Shown piece by piece: positions 21,175-33,630 of a stretch of 40,000 bases of DNA. The DNA lies in assembly GCA_012295275.1 (NCBI GenBank), contig CM022675.1, forward strand, positions 4,001,642 through 4,041,641, in the 5' to 3' direction. Below the pieces are notes generated by a model, which was not told the origin of the DNA, ran no database searches, and worked only from the letters and a program-made list of their open reading frames with translations. The stretch is from Chrysomallon squamiferum. Lineage: Eukaryota > Mollusca > Gastropoda > Neomphalida > Peltospiridae. The translations under genes and the position numbers were made by a program. Every line of letters starts with the position of its first letter. Within the stretch, counting starts at the first letter, position 1.

Positions 21175-22018
21175 AGTAATTTTGTTTACCAATGACAGTA
21201 TGAGTGATAGGGTGTGCATGTGTGATAAATAGCCAAAGTTTTCTTGTGACACATATTCCTATCACTGTCACTACCCATCTAAAACTTTAATACTTTGTGG
21301 AATTTTAGCCTTTATAATGTTACATTTGTTAAAAGCAAACGATTGATAAAAGTTTTCCCTCACTGCACAATGCACACCATTAAAAATATAGTCTTTGTAC
21401 AGTTTTTTGACATTTTAACAGTTAATTGCTTTGTATTTCCTGTTACAATATTTTTGAAGAAATTGCCAAGACACGTCAGGCTCATACTTCTCATCAGCAC
21501 GAAACACATGATGAAAGAAGGGCAGTAACTCTAAATATATCAGTGAACATCTCTCACACAATGGCGGTGTTCTTGATATTGAATGAATGATGAATGTTTA
21601 CGATACCCCAGCATGAAAAACATATTGGATATTTGCTGTCAAATAAAGGTAAATAAAACAATATGGTGATTATTTTATATATTTTATTTAATAAATCTCA
21701 TCTCCTGACAAACTTTCAACATAATTACATTAAGTTAATTCCTAGTGAAATAAATTTAAAATTTTATTAAATTATGTTTTTAAGAAAAACGAATAAATTT
21801 AGTTTATATTCATTCTGTCTAAATAAAATAACTCTCAGCATTGATTAATTTAAAAAAAAGTTTTAAAAAATAAATTTGAGAAATCCAAATAAAATAACTC
21901 AACAATTTAAAAATAATAATAATAATAACAACAACAACAACAACAACAACAACAATAATAATAATAACTATTTATTTATGTTCACAATTTTTATGTAACC
22001 ACAAAACATTAATTACAG
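21173..22018. other. Intergenic, no recognisable gene
   Basis: Unique AT-rich sequence with an (AAT)/(AAC) tract at about 21908-21967. An open frame of 77 codons at 21295-21528 has no recognisable domain and is not called. Confidence 0.55.
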
Positions 22019-22092
22019 GGCCTGTTAGCTCAGTTGGTTAGAGCGTCGTGCTAATAACGCGAATGTCGTGGGTTCGATCCCCACATGGGCCA
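22019..22092 (+). tRNA. tRNA-Ile(AAU), isolated copy
   Basis: Complete 74-nt gene of the GAGC/ATGGGCC type with anticodon AAT, both Pol III boxes and discriminator A. A TTTT run follows about 6 nt downstream. The flanks are unrelated to the segmental units, so it is a dispersed copy. It carries an uninterrupted gagcgtc target. Confidence 0.95.
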
Positions 22093-22261
22093 GTTATGTT
22101 TTATAACATTTTCTTTTTCTTTCAAGTATAAAGAAACTGTTAATTTCTTTAATTAACATACCAGAATGTAGTTTTAATTTATTTTCTCTAGAGGTAGGAA
22201 ACTTATCCTTTACTCTTTTTTAAGTGTTATGTAAGTGCGGAAGCGTACGTTAAAGTGCGTA

Positions 22262-22277
22262 TGTGTGTTTGTGTGTT

Positions 22278-22313
<36 letters not shown>
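22262..22313. repeat. (GT)n microsatellite
   Basis: GT run with tt interruptions near its start. Confidence 0.93.
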
Positions 22314-22317
<4 letters not shown>

Positions 22318-22429
22318 TTACATCAATACAGATACTTCTAGTGTGGATTTGTATGTGACATTAATGAGGTGAAATATTTTTAAGGTCACGGATTTCAAAC
22401 ATCTATCTATAAACCCGTTGTCTTTTTGT

Positions 22430-22850
22430 TTCTGCAGAGCACGTGAAAATACGAAAGCTATGTCACAGCAAATGTTAGCCATAATTTAACATGAGAGAGG
22501 AACGTTCACGGCGAACGAAAGAAGATGTTTACTGCCCCTCGGCTCAACATTTTACACTGGGAAGCAAGGAAACAGAGAATAGACTCTGATTTTATCAGCT
22601 AGTCAGAAACGAGGCGATGGACACGAATTTGAAAGAAAGTCACGTGGGTGTTCAAACAAGGAAACGAGGCTGGCTTCGTTGAATTCGTCATCCATTTGTT
22701 CTAATGTTAGATTATTGAGAGCAAATGTTGTACCACTCGGAAACAAACGACGTCAACAAACATTTTAATTTCCAGGCAAACACGACGTCAAATGAACCGC
22801 CCCCTCCTCTCCTGGAGAAAACATTGCAGCTTCCTAACACGTTGTTATTG
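22430..22850. other. GC-richer island without recognised gene
   Basis: Balanced composition with CpGs and two cacgtg-type E boxes (near 22440 and 22642). No long open frame. It may be regulatory or an untranslated exon, but I cannot assign it. Confidence 0.25.
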
Positions 22851-22995
22851 TAGATGTTGTAGTTGTAGTTGATGATGATGTTGTTTTTTTTTTTTTCTTC
22901 TTCTTTCGTTTTTTGACTGGTAAAGTTTAGAGGTTGTGTTTGTTTCGTTCTTGTGATAATGGAATTGATATTTTGTTGCTGTAGTTGTTGTGATA

Positions 22996-23033
<38 letters not shown>

Positions 23034-23249
23034 GTTGTTGTTATTATTATTGATTTTAGAATAATATATATACTTTTTAAATTATTATTCTTTGTCTTGT
23101 TTTTGGGAGTTCTTCTACTTGTTATTACTGTTCTTATTACTGTTGTTGTTGTTGCTGTTTTGCCATTGTCTATGTAAGTGTTAAAAAAAAAAAAAAAATT
23201 AATAAATAAGAAGATAAAATAAAATAAGAAAATCAAAAATAAAAAAAAA

Positions 23250-23280
<31 letters not shown>

Positions 23281-23290
23281 GAAAGAAACA
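22851..23290. repeat. Low-complexity region: (GTT)n, (ATT)n, A-rich
   Basis: GTT-rich, T11, (ATT) at about 22997-23033, and A15 and A26 runs at about 23183-23265. No gene. Confidence 0.8.
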
Positions 23291-23494
23291 AGTAACCATT
23301 CCAAAATCCCAGTTTCCTGATTATTCTTCATCTTCGTTTGTTTTCGGCGATACTCGCTGTTTCATCGGTATATCCAGTTAAACAACGACTAGTTTGTAAT
23401 GGGTGTCTGTCGTGCGTTATCTCCTGTTTATGGTAAGATACGCATATTTCAGAATACTTTAAATATTTCAGTCATTCTTCCTTCTCTCATTTAT

Positions 23495-23511
23495 ACACAC
23501 ACAGACACACA

Positions 23512-23599
<88 letters not shown>

Positions 23600-23658
23600 A
23601 CTATTCCTAAAACGTGTACATACACAAACAAACACAAAATATGCAGTTAGACAACAAA

Positions 23659-23722
<64 letters not shown>
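23495..23722. repeat. (AC)n-(AG)n followed by (CT)n: complementary dinucleotide arms
   Basis: AC at about 23497-23528 and AG at about 23529-23595, then a spacer of about 65 bp, then CT at about 23661-23721. The AG and CT blocks are complementary and could pair as a long hairpin. Confidence 0.92.
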
Positions 23723-23725
<3 letters not shown>

Positions 23726-23838
23726 CTACTGATTTTCTATTTTAAAATAAAAAAAAAAAAAATAATAATAATAAAAACAGTATAATAATTAAACAGGATT
23801 AACAAGCTCAAAATCAGTTTAAAAACAGAAACAAGCAA

Positions 23839-23840
<2 letters not shown>

Positions 23841-23873
<33 letters not shown>
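23841..23873. repeat. Poly(A) tract
   Basis: An uninterrupted A run of just over 30. No retroelement body is evident upstream. Confidence 0.85.
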
Positions 23874-23877
<4 letters not shown>

Positions 23878-23979
23878 TTAGAAACCACCCATATCATAAT
23901 CTCAATCAAAATAAATACTTTAATTTTAAATAAAATAAAATCCTCTTCATCATCACTGACCCTGAAAAAGATAACTTTT

Positions 23980-24250
23980 CCTGACACTCGCTCTACGCGT
24001 TCTTTGTTGTCACCGCGCAGGCTGAGTCTATTTCCAGCTGACGTCATAAACAGACCGTTGTTCATTAATCTGCTGGAACGCGGAACACACATTAAAGATC
24101 AGTCTACTGCAAGGCCTCCGCGGTTTGGTGTCAGTCTATTCAGCTGCAGACGACATATTTGCACAAAACCGTGTCACTGTGAAGTCTAAATTAAATATTA
24201 CTGCGTGCGCGGATTAGCGAGGAAAAGGGAACAGAAGTAGGCAGGACCGG
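23980..24250. other. GC-richer island with a TGACGTCA site
   Basis: CpG-containing block with tacgcg, caccgcgcagg, cctccgcgg and gtgcgcgg. A perfect TGACGTCA palindrome (consensus CRE/ATF site) lies at 24039-24046. No domain is recognised in the frames on either strand. Promoter-like character is an inference. Confidence 0.35.
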
Positions 24251-24299
24251 TCCTGAACTATTTACTAAAGATTATATCTCGTGTACTTGATTTATTTAA

Positions 24300-24580
24300 G
24301 GAACTATTTTTAATATCGTATTAATACGAGCTTGACGTCTGAGATTGCCTCTGTGACAAACAGATCGTTATTTGAAGAACTATTTTTAATGTATTATTAC
24401 GAATTTGCCGTCTGACATTGCGCTTTAACAAAGAGATTTTTTATTTATGGAACTATTTTTGAATTATATTAATACAGAAGAATATCTGATAAAATGAGGA
24501 GGGTGTATATTTAAAGAATTATTTTTCTGCTGTATTAATGCGAGGCGGACTTCTGTCATTGCTGGTGTAATGTGGGGTGT
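24300..24580. repeat. Degenerate tandem repeat, about 66-75 bp period
   Basis: Four copies start with (g/a)gaa(c/t)tattttt at 24300, 24375, 24449 and 24515. They share an internal tattaatacga block, then tctga(c/g)attgc in copies 1 and 2 and tctgtcattgc in copy 4. A partial extra copy may begin near 24252. Divergence between copies is high. Confidence 0.7.
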
Positions 24581-24756
24581 CGCCCGATTCGTAACCGTCT
24601 TAGAATTTGATAATCTTTGAAGTCAGGGATTAACTCGGATCATCTGGCCTTTGAATATCTCAGTGAATAATATCTGACATAATCAGAATAAAAGTTTTCA
24701 TTCAATTTTTTTTTCTTTTTGGTATCTGTAGTATTGTGTTTATGTCAGGTTTTTAT

Positions 24757-24787
24757 AAAATAAATAAATAAATAAATAAATAATAAC

Positions 24788-24819
<32 letters not shown>

Positions 24820-24938
24820 CAACAACAACAACAACACTAATAATAAATTAAATTAATTAATTAATAAAGAAACTAGATGAAAAATAGCAGATAAGACTAA
24901 GAGATGTAACTGGTTATTATTATTATTATTATTATTAC

Positions 24939-24990
<52 letters not shown>

Positions 24991-25013
24991 TTATTATTAT
25001 TATTATTATTAAT
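24757..25013. repeat. (AAAT)n / (AAT)n / (AAC)n and (ATT)n microsatellites
   Basis: Compound A-rich tract at about 24757-24862 and a T-rich ATT tract at about 24915-25013. The two are broadly complementary. Confidence 0.92.
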
Positions 25014-25118
25014 GTATTAAATTTAATCGACCCCCAAGTTATTAAAACAAGAGGATCACTGAATTAAAGAATAAATTAATAAATAGTTTAAAGACTACTG
25101 AAACAAACAAAACATTTT

Positions 25119-25192
25119 TGGCCTATGTGGGGGTCGAACCCACGACATTCGCGTTATTAGCACGACGCTCTAACCAACTGAGCTAACAGGCC
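25119..25192 (-). tRNA. tRNA-Ile(AAU), minus strand, isolated copy
   Basis: Complete cloverleaf on the minus strand: GGCCTGT/ATAGGCC acceptor, GAGC D stem, anticodon AAT, T loop TTCGACC (one base different from the other genes) and discriminator A. A TTTT run lies about 6 nt past the 3' end. The flanks are unrelated to the duplicated units. Confidence 0.95.
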
Positions 25193-25588
25193 TTGCTGTA
25201 AAAGGGTGAGCTTACCCTGAAAAGGTAAATGTTTAAAATAGTTCTAATTTTAATCGCGACGGCTAAAATACATACTATGATGTTTCATTAACCTCTCGTT
25301 TGAAAATAACATTTATTTATTTATTTATTTAAAATATTATTATTATTTATTTTTATTTATATTCTTTTTAAATGTAGCCATGAAATTAAATAATCATGTT
25401 TTAGAAAAAAAAAATTAGTTAACTGAAAACAGAAAATAAATTTATAATTGATATTTTTTTTTTTTTTTTTTCTTTTGTTAAAAATATATTAATTAAATAT
25501 TTAAAAAAAAAAAAAAACAACAAAGGATGCAACAAAACAAAACAAACAAAAAACTCCAAACCCCAAAAAAATGCACAAGAAACAATAT

Positions 25589-25623
<35 letters not shown>

Positions 25624-26490
25624 AAAAAAAAAAATGAAAAACCAACCAAAAAAAAACAAAAAAAAAAAAAAACAAAAAAATAAAAAACAAACTAAAACAA
25701 CAGAAAAACATTGAAGAAACCCGTTATGAGTTCGAAATAATGTTATATAATATTTATAAATCTGCATAACTTCAACAGTATGTGTGTCTGTGTGTGTTGT
25801 GTGTATAAATATATAATTACACCCAGTCGAATTTTTTTTAAAAATCCCAGTAAAACTCTCCTCCTCAAAAAAACGAGAATATAATCAGTACTTAGAGAAG
25901 TATAACAAAGGAAATTTGTCAGCAGTCAACAGTGAGAACTGTCGATAATGGAATGTCGATGTAAAATTAAAAAAACGTCGAGTTATAAAAAAACTCTTTC
26001 AGTTATTGACGACAAATCTTTAATTGTGCCATTAAGAGTGACTTGGCTACACGGAACTTCCACAAGCACCAATAAAACAATTTACTTTCTGGGAGTCGTC
26101 TGCTTTTATGCAACGGAACGTTCATTTGTGAAGCAGTTATTTTCGCCCTGTGATGATTGGGTATGTAAATTAGTTCAATTTTTTTTAAACTTGCTTCATG
26201 TTTCTTTTTCTGTTAAAACTCAAGAAGAAATCGATGACGGAATGAGGAAGTAATAATTACATTACTGGATTCCGAATAAATTTCCGACTTTTTCCTGTTT
26301 TTTGAATCAATTTATTTATCTTTTTGGGGATTTTATATTTCTGTTACTTTATTTCCTTTTTCTGAAAGAGAGAACAAAAACAAAGAAATGAAAAGAAAAG
26401 AAAGAAAAGAAGAAGTATGAAAGAATGAAAATGAAATCAATTAAAATATGGAAACAATATTTAGCTGTTTTTAATCAAATGCCAAACAAA
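25193..26490. other. Intergenic, A-rich, no recognised gene
   Basis: Contains T22 and A-rich runs (25455-25685). A 101-codon open frame at 25948-26253 begins MECRCKIKKTSSYKKT. It has no family resemblance I can name and is treated as unproven. Confidence 0.5.
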
Positions 26491-26519
26491 TTTTTCAGTC
26501 ATTCTTTTTTAGATAGGAA

Positions 26520-26705
26520 AATAGAGATAAATGGACAGATAAAATAAAATAAAATACATGACTAAACAAATAATAATAAACAAATAATAAATAATAATAA
26601 TAACAACAATTATTATTATTATTATTATAAACAACAACAACAAAAATTAAAAATAAAATAAAAAAATAAAAAGTAAAAAATAAACAAACAAATAAATAGA
26701 TGATT
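26520..26705. repeat. A-rich low-complexity tract
   Basis: Mixed AAAT, AAT, AAC and ATT short repeats. No gene. Confidence 0.8.
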
Positions 26706-26829
26706 AAACAAACAGAAAGACTAAAACACAGATGAACACAACACATTTTAGATAATTTACGGCACCTGACCTGGTTTTCAGACACCCAGACACTCATCTT
26801 CTCTTTCTTTGTATTAAATAATCCTGCCT

Positions 26830-26960
26830 CAGTTCTCAGATATAAAACTGTGTGACGTAAACTGTCTGTGTCGCTTGTCGCGTGCGTCTTTCACGGCGTC
26901 AGAATTGCCGTCGTCGTCGTCGTGGTGCGCATATTTTAACGCCGACCAAACAACTTCTTA
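26830..26960. other. GC-richer island with (CGT)n
   Basis: CpG-dense stretch with gtcgcgtgcgtc, a short CGT repeat (about 26909-26922), and a tgacgtaa near 26852. Possible regulatory island, not assignable. Confidence 0.25.
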
Positions 26961-27008
26961 GTGTACTGAAAGGTTTACTATTTTTATTTTTATTTTAATT
27001 ACATTAAG

Positions 27009-27013
<5 letters not shown>

Positions 27014-27057
<44 letters not shown>

Positions 27058-27245
27058 CATTTTTATTAATGTTGCAGTTGTCTTGTTGTTGTTTGTTATC
27101 ATTATTGCTATAATTATTATTATTATTATCTTCATCATCATCATTAATTATTGTTGTTATCATCATCATCATCATCGTCATCATTTTATTATTATTATTA
27201 TTATTATTAGATTATTATAGACAAAACATTATTATTATTATTATT
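27014..27245. repeat. (AT)n, (ATC)n and (ATT)n microsatellites
   Basis: AT at about 27015-27055. ATT/ATC mixtures at about 27115-27180, then ATT at about 27187-27249. Confidence 0.9.
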
Positions 27246-27423
27246 ATTACCTAGTAAAGAAAAGTAGTAATAGTGTCTTTTTTATCAACAAACAGAAGAA
27301 AATAAAACAAACGTAAACGAAAAAAATCCATAGACCTAAAAAAAAAAATAAGAAAAACTCAAAAATAAATAAATAAACAAAACAAAACAAAATAAATAAA
27401 CAAAATCCAAATAAAAAAAATAA

Positions 27424-27484
27424 AATAATAATAATAATAAATAAATAAATAAATAAATAAGATAGGCAGACAGACAGAATAATA

Positions 27485-27566
<82 letters not shown>

Positions 27567-27605
27567 GGACAGACAGACAGACAGATAGATAGATACATAG
27601 ATACA
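27424..27605. repeat. (AAAT)n, (ACAG)n and (ATAG)n microsatellite
   Basis: AAAT at about 27440-27460, an ACAG array at about 27488-27537, an ATAG array at about 27536-27566, then mixed ACAG/ATAG. Confidence 0.95.
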
Positions 27606-27629
27606 TTATTACTTATTTAAATCTTCTAT

Positions 27630-27960
27630 TTTGCTAACCTTTGATTTTCAGAATGCACGAACTGCTATGTCTATCATATAAGAAAAAAATATGCTTCGTT
27701 TTCGCTGTTTTTATTTCACCCTTTGTTCCACTCAGTGAAATAACGCAGCGTACAGAAACCTCAGATTTTATTCGTTCTTTTTCGTTTTTTACACTTCGAC
27801 TAACATCGGAAAATGTCGGTACGGAAATACTCAGGCAGGACATGTTTTCATAGTCGTGTTTACGTGTCAATGACGTCACAGTAAGAACATTACGTAATAA
27901 ACGCATGTTACGAGAGTGCTCAAATAGCATACGTGATTAAATTATTTCGGATATTCTTTG
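27630..27960. other. Unique island with a TGACGTCA site
   Basis: Non-repetitive block with a perfect TGACGTCA at 27871-27878 close to ttacgtaa at about 27890. Frames of 70 codons (plus) and 98 codons (minus) cross it, but neither shows a domain. Regulatory sequence is the likelier reading. Confidence 0.3.
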
Positions 27961-28426
27961 TAGATCTCAAAGAAAAGACTGAGAATGAAAGAAATTAGGG
28001 ATACACTTTTTTAAGATGAAATAACTTACATTATAAACATGAAACAAGTAAAAAGGAAAACATAAATAAATAAAAAGAAATATATCTTGTGTATTTGTAA
28101 TAATACTAATAATACTAATAATACTAATAATACTACTAATAATAATAATAGTAATAATAATAATAAAGGATGAAGTCTGAAAATATAATAAACAAAGCTA
28201 TTTTTAATTAATTTAGAGAGACTATATTTCTAATATTCTCTGGCACCATCAAACAGCATCGTTGACGTCGTTTTAAAAAAAAATTAAACGGTAGTACGTT
28301 GTCATCACTGTTTAGTTTGTCATCATTGTTTACAATCATTAGAATCAAAATTACGTTAAAATCAATTAAAAAGCAGGTTATCTGTCTGTATGTCTTTCTG
28401 TCTATTTCTCTGTTTGTCTATCAATT

Positions 28427-28536
<110 letters not shown>

Positions 28537-28779
28537 TAGATGATGATGATAGATAGATTGTCTGATTACTCTCTGTATCAGTCTGTCTCTCTATCTGCTC
28601 ATCTGTTTCTCTCTAAGATGATGATGATGATGATAATAATAATAATGAAGAAGAAGAAGAAGAAGGAGAAAAAGTGCAACAAATAATAATAATATTAATT
28701 AAAAAAAAAACTCAATAAAATTCCATTCTTCGGATATTTTCAAAAGAAAAAAAAAAAAAAAAAAAAATCACATGCGTGC

Positions 28780-29100
28780 TTTAAACGGTTCGAACGCGAG
28801 TCATCCAATTTTCCCGTGAACAAACAAAAAAGATGGCGTCGTGACAGCTGACGTGTTCACCTTGACAGGCGCTACATTCAGTTTGCACCTGCCAGTGAAA
28901 AGACGTCATTGTCTTCTGCTGAAGAACATTTCTCGTGTCTCTGGTTTGAAGAATTTTACGAATAACTGACCCGATGCCGAATGCCAGCCGAATAATCGCG
29001 AAGAAAAAAAAGTGCTCAAACGGCACGTGCGATTAACGAAATATGATAATGAGTAAACAAAGTCACGTGATTGAGACGTCATACTTTCTGCAGACGAGAG
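28780..29100. other. GC-richer island, no recognised gene
   Basis: Contains agctgacgtg (about 28848), agacgtcatt (about 28902), cacgtg E boxes (near 29023 and 29063) and gagacgtcat (about 29072). An 81-codon minus-strand frame (28781-29026) has several Cys and His residues but no recognisable family. Confidence 0.28.
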
Positions 29101-29109
29101 AGAGAGAGA

Positions 29110-30593
29110 GAGAGGTTAGTGTTAGGTTTTGAAGTTGGAATTGTGTTGTGTTTTATTGAGTGAAATCAAGAAAAATTAATTTAAATAAGAAGTATTCTTA
29201 AAGGTATTATGAAATGAATTAAACCAGAGTTTCGTATTAAAAAATTTAACAATAAAATGAAATAAGAATATAAATAAATCAACAAACAGGTGACAAAAAA
29301 TAAAAATAAAAATAAAGGAAAAAAGAAAATCACTATCATGTTGCTGCTGATGATGACAACGATGATTTAGAAAATAATAATGACAATGATGAGGAAGAGG
29401 ATGATAAATCGACTGATACATTTTCAGCATAAAATTTTATCTTTTAGATATGATAGTGCTCATTTTTTTATATAGAATCTTCATCTCTGTTGTTGTTGTT
29501 GTTGTTGTTGTCGTTGTCCCTATCGCTACTGAAAGCTATCTCGCGGTATTCATAAAAATTAAAACAACTAAATCATATCTTACTGAATCTTATTTATATA
29601 ATATCCTTGTTGACGATGTGTAAAATGAAATAAAACAAAATAAAATAAAATAAATTAAAAGTGAAAGTATAAATAAAAAAACTAAATATTTTATGCGCAT
29701 CTTACTTTATTTAATAATAAAATCTGATAAACTGACAGATGCAGCAAAACAGCCACTGATTTTCTTAATCTTACAAAGTTAGAAGAAGAAGAAGAAGAAG
29801 TAGAGCTACAAAAGACAAAAGAAAACAAAACTAAATAAATGATTTAATTAGAAACACGAATCACAGCTTGTTATCAGTACACTTTGATACGCAGACAGAA
29901 GGTTAAAATAAAATACACAAATACACAAGATGTTGACAAACATATAAAAACACAAAATATGTTGACAAACACACAACGTATGCTGACAAATTGACAAATA
30001 CGTGCTGTCACATTTACCAGAATGGTGTTGACAAATATACAAAGAAGCTGTTACATGTGTACACAGAACAACGGTGATGAAACATGCACGATGACGTAGT
30101 GATGCATATGATGCAAACTGCGACCTTGACGTTGTTGTAGTTGATGTTGACACCTCAGAGGACGTCGTGAAAAAGCTGAAGAAAGCTAAAGAGATAAATA
30201 TATCGCTTGTGTGTGTCAACAAGGATATATAAAAATTCTTGTTACAAGAAAGAAAATGTTTATTTTCTTAAATTACAAAAAAAAACACTGATTAATTTTC
30301 TATCATCGCTCTTTGGAAATCAAACATTTAATTTAATGTTTAATTTTCTGGTATCAGTTATTTTATGTCAACAATTTGTTCGATCACATCACTAGCAATC
30401 ATTAATTAATTTTACAGCGTCAGTTACTGTATATCAATCACTTGTTAAACGTGATCTCTAGAATGCAATAACTGATTTTTCATTATCAGCTAGTAGATGT
30501 CAAATGTTTGTTTAATTTTCTGAATATGAAACATGTGATATCTCTTATTTCTGGCATAAATGAAATGACAAGAAAGGATTGAGAGAGACAAGA

Positions 30594-30596
<3 letters not shown>
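29110..30596. other. Intergenic, no recognisable gene
   Basis: AT-rich with (GTT) at about 29490-29510. A run of tgttgacaaa-like strings lies between about 29930 and 30045. No gene is supported. Confidence 0.5.

Positions 30597-30680
<84 letters not shown>
30597..30680. repeat. (AG)n microsatellite
   Basis: Uninterrupted AG dinucleotide, about 84 bp. Confidence 0.97.
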
Positions 30681-30682
<2 letters not shown>

Positions 30683-30789
30683 AGTGTATATATGTAAAGC
30701 TGTTTCCCTGTGTTCAGTTTAAGAAATAATATTATTGATCATCATGATGTGTCATCGTCGCCATCATTAGAATCATCATCTTATTTTCT

Positions 30790-30792
30790 GTG

Positions 30793-30823
<31 letters not shown>

Positions 30824-31470
30824 TTATTTAGTTACCTCGACATTTTAGAAGCCAAAATGAAAACGTCATTTGTATGTTAATCATTTTTAAAAAATCCAGG
30901 AAAGTCATGTACAACGGTGGTCAGTTTTGTTAAACCAACAACAAACAAACAAAGCAGTGGTCAGTTTATGACCTAATTCAATAAAAAAAAGAAGAAGAAA
31001 AAATGTATGTCCGCAGTGGCTGGTCCAACATCCGGTCATCTCAGTGACCTCGTTTTGATTTTCACAAGGACAAACTGTGTTTGGCGAAAAGCCATTTCCC
31101 CGTGAACAGCAGACGAGAGAATATTTCTTTATTTATTTTAGTTTGTTTTAGATTTGTTACAGGTATTACTGATTATCTATGTTTGATATGAACGTATGTT
31201 CAGTAAACACGACTTAAATCCAGTGCACTGATGTAGTCAAGTCTGCTGCATTGCTAAACTAGGCTATGTTATACTACAGTCTGTACTATACTATACTATG
31301 TGTCTCTAAGCTGTATGTATATGTGCTGTATTACATTATACAATGTCATACTACAGCACACTACACTGTATTATACTATGCTATTCTATGTTCTACTATA
31401 CTAAACAATATACTTTAGTTGGCTGTACTTTGTATGAATATATGTGTGCATGTATTTATGTATATATGTA
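30790..31470. other. Intergenic with TTTA tract and ctata-rich region
   Basis: TTTA repeat at about 30796-30826. Sequence around 31260-31440 is rich in tactata/ctacact near-repeats. No gene. Confidence 0.5.
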
Positions 31471-31517
31471 CATATGTGTGTGTGTATTTGTGTGTGTGTG
31501 TGTATGTGTATGTGAGT

Positions 31518-31570
<53 letters not shown>
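31471..31570. repeat. (GT)n microsatellite
   Basis: GT-rich from about 31471, pure from about 31520 to 31569. Confidence 0.95.
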
Positions 31571-33290
31571 GTGGATATTTATACCAGTCTACTAAAATGG
31601 TTTACAAAATCCTTAAATTTTGTAGTACGGGTTAGACTTCAAAGAATGGATCAGTCTGTCTGTCTGTCTGTGTGTCTGTGTGTCTGTATGTCTACTATTC
31701 TGCACTGCCTGACTATGAACGGACATAAACCCGAGCGACAATTTCTAGAATTTCAGTCTGGGACCTGGTCCAAGTCGGAAGTAAACTTCTTATATTTTCA
31801 AAACACGAGCTGTTGCCAGGGAATCGTCACAATGTTGACAGAGCTTTACTTCATTTGTCTAACTTATTGTTGTAAACACGAAATTAATAACCTATCAGAT
31901 CTTCTGCTTACATGAACCAGGTTTGTCTGCTGTATGTTGACCCGCAGGTCCGCACTTTGTAATAAGGAGAGTATTTTTATCTAAACTACATTTTTGTGAG
32001 TTTTGTTTCGTCTAGGTTTGAGGAAAAAAAAAAAAAAAATGAACTGAGTGACTTTATTTTCAAAACTAGTGATGTAGGAAATGTCAGTGACTTTTTTATT
32101 TTTATTCTATTTAAGAAAAAACATTAAAAAAAATTATATTCTGACAAATACGGACATACAGACAAAAACGCACATATATACACATAAACAAATAGACGTA
32201 TAAAAACATCAACGTACTCACGCACAACCACACAACAAATATACACGCATAAATACATGCTGACATTCATACATACTGACATACAGACAAACGTAAACAA
32301 GACTACTGTTTACAACTAGAAAAATAGATGTATTTTCTATAATGTTATTTATTTATTTCATTATGTTTTGTCATCGTTGATCTTGCTTTTGTAATTTTCT
32401 TTTTCTTGTTGTTTCGTATTTTATTTAAACTTTTCATGAAAAATTAAAAAAAATGATATAGCCACAGAGAGAAATATAAATCTAGTTTAATTTGATATAA
32501 ATTAAAAAAAACAAAATTCGAAATTATTCAAAACAAAAACTTTAAAGTCTTTTTAACACAGGTACTTAAACATACCTAATCTACACTCTTCGACTTCACA
32601 GAGATAATTCTTCGTTTCAGCGATTCTGACAAAACTAACAAACATCCAGGAAACCTTTATTTTGACAAAATTACGGAGATTCAGATATCTAAATATTAGC
32701 GTTGACGTTTGAGTATTGGACTCTGCTGCTAGAATTCCCCTCCCACGGGGATGTTTCGCTCTTGCTCTGTTTTATATACGAGATACTCACACGTGCTCGT
32801 GGAATTTCGAATCTCTTCGTTTTCTGTAGAAACAGCAAAAATAAATTCCGAAAACCGGACTCGTATTGTATGTGTTTAGATTCATTGATTTATTCATTCA
32901 AAGGTGTCAGCCTATTTCTTTATGAGGACACTAAACTTTAAGACACTATTAACAATCATAGATATTTAACCATTTACCCCGGTAAATTTGGAAACCGGAA
33001 ATGGTCCGGATTTCTGGATACAGATTACATTTTTTTGGATTAAAATAAACAATGACAAATAAAGATGAAGGTGTATTTTAGACATTACAGTTAATGAAAA
33101 TAAGAATCAACTGAAACAAATAATAGGTTGTTTTTTTTATAGGATCATTTAAAACCAACTATTTTCTCATTTGAACAAGCATCATGGAAATCAAAACTAA
33201 TTTTACCCAATTCAAAAAAAGCTTGTTTAAAAATTACTTTATTTTCAAGATTTTCAAGCTAGATATATGGTTCCAAACCTAAAGTAATAG
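31571..33290. other. Intergenic, no recognisable gene
   Basis: Unique AT-rich sequence with short CTGT repeats (31652-31690) and loose acata/acaca-rich sequence (32150-32290). No coding or RNA signal. Confidence 0.5.
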
Positions 33291-33300
33291 CAGCAGCAGC

Positions 33301-33361
<61 letters not shown>
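33290..33361. repeat. (AGC)n-(AGT)n microsatellite
   Basis: Four AGC units then about 20 AGT units. Confidence 0.96.
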
Positions 33362-33579
33362 TTACAAACAGTAGCAGTAGTTGTTGCGGTAGTAGTGGTA
33401 ATAAAAAAAAGAGTAAATAAATAAATAAATAATTTATAGTAATAGTTTTAATATTAACAACAACAACAACATTAGTAATAATAATAACAAATAAAGAAAA
33501 TGAACAACAAACAAACAAACAAGCAACACTCCAGTAGAAAGAAAATGACCAAGACACCAATACACTGAAATTACGTAAT

Positions 33580-33630
33580 TCAAAAAAAAAGAAAAAAAAA
33601 AAAAGAAAAAAAAAAAGAAAAAACAGAGGA
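33580..33630. repeat. A-rich tract
   Basis: A runs broken by single g. No retroelement body is attached. Confidence 0.7.

Noticed and set aside
21059-21271. Arg/Glu-repeat protein from (CT)n on the minus strand
   Set aside because: Artefact of the dinucleotide repeat. The same applies to frames over the AG/CT arrays near 23527, 30597 and 33987.
23841-23873. Poly(A) tail of a processed pseudogene or SINE
   Set aside because: No gene-like or SINE-like body is visible upstream, and no target duplication brackets it.
25948-26253. 101-codon plus-strand frame as a small gene
   Set aside because: The composition is only marginally different from background and no family is recognisable. It is mentioned in the regional note only.
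31343-31915. 190-codon plus-strand frame
   Set aside because: Its middle is a GT-repeat translation (Cys-Val). The unique ends show no domain and no splice context.
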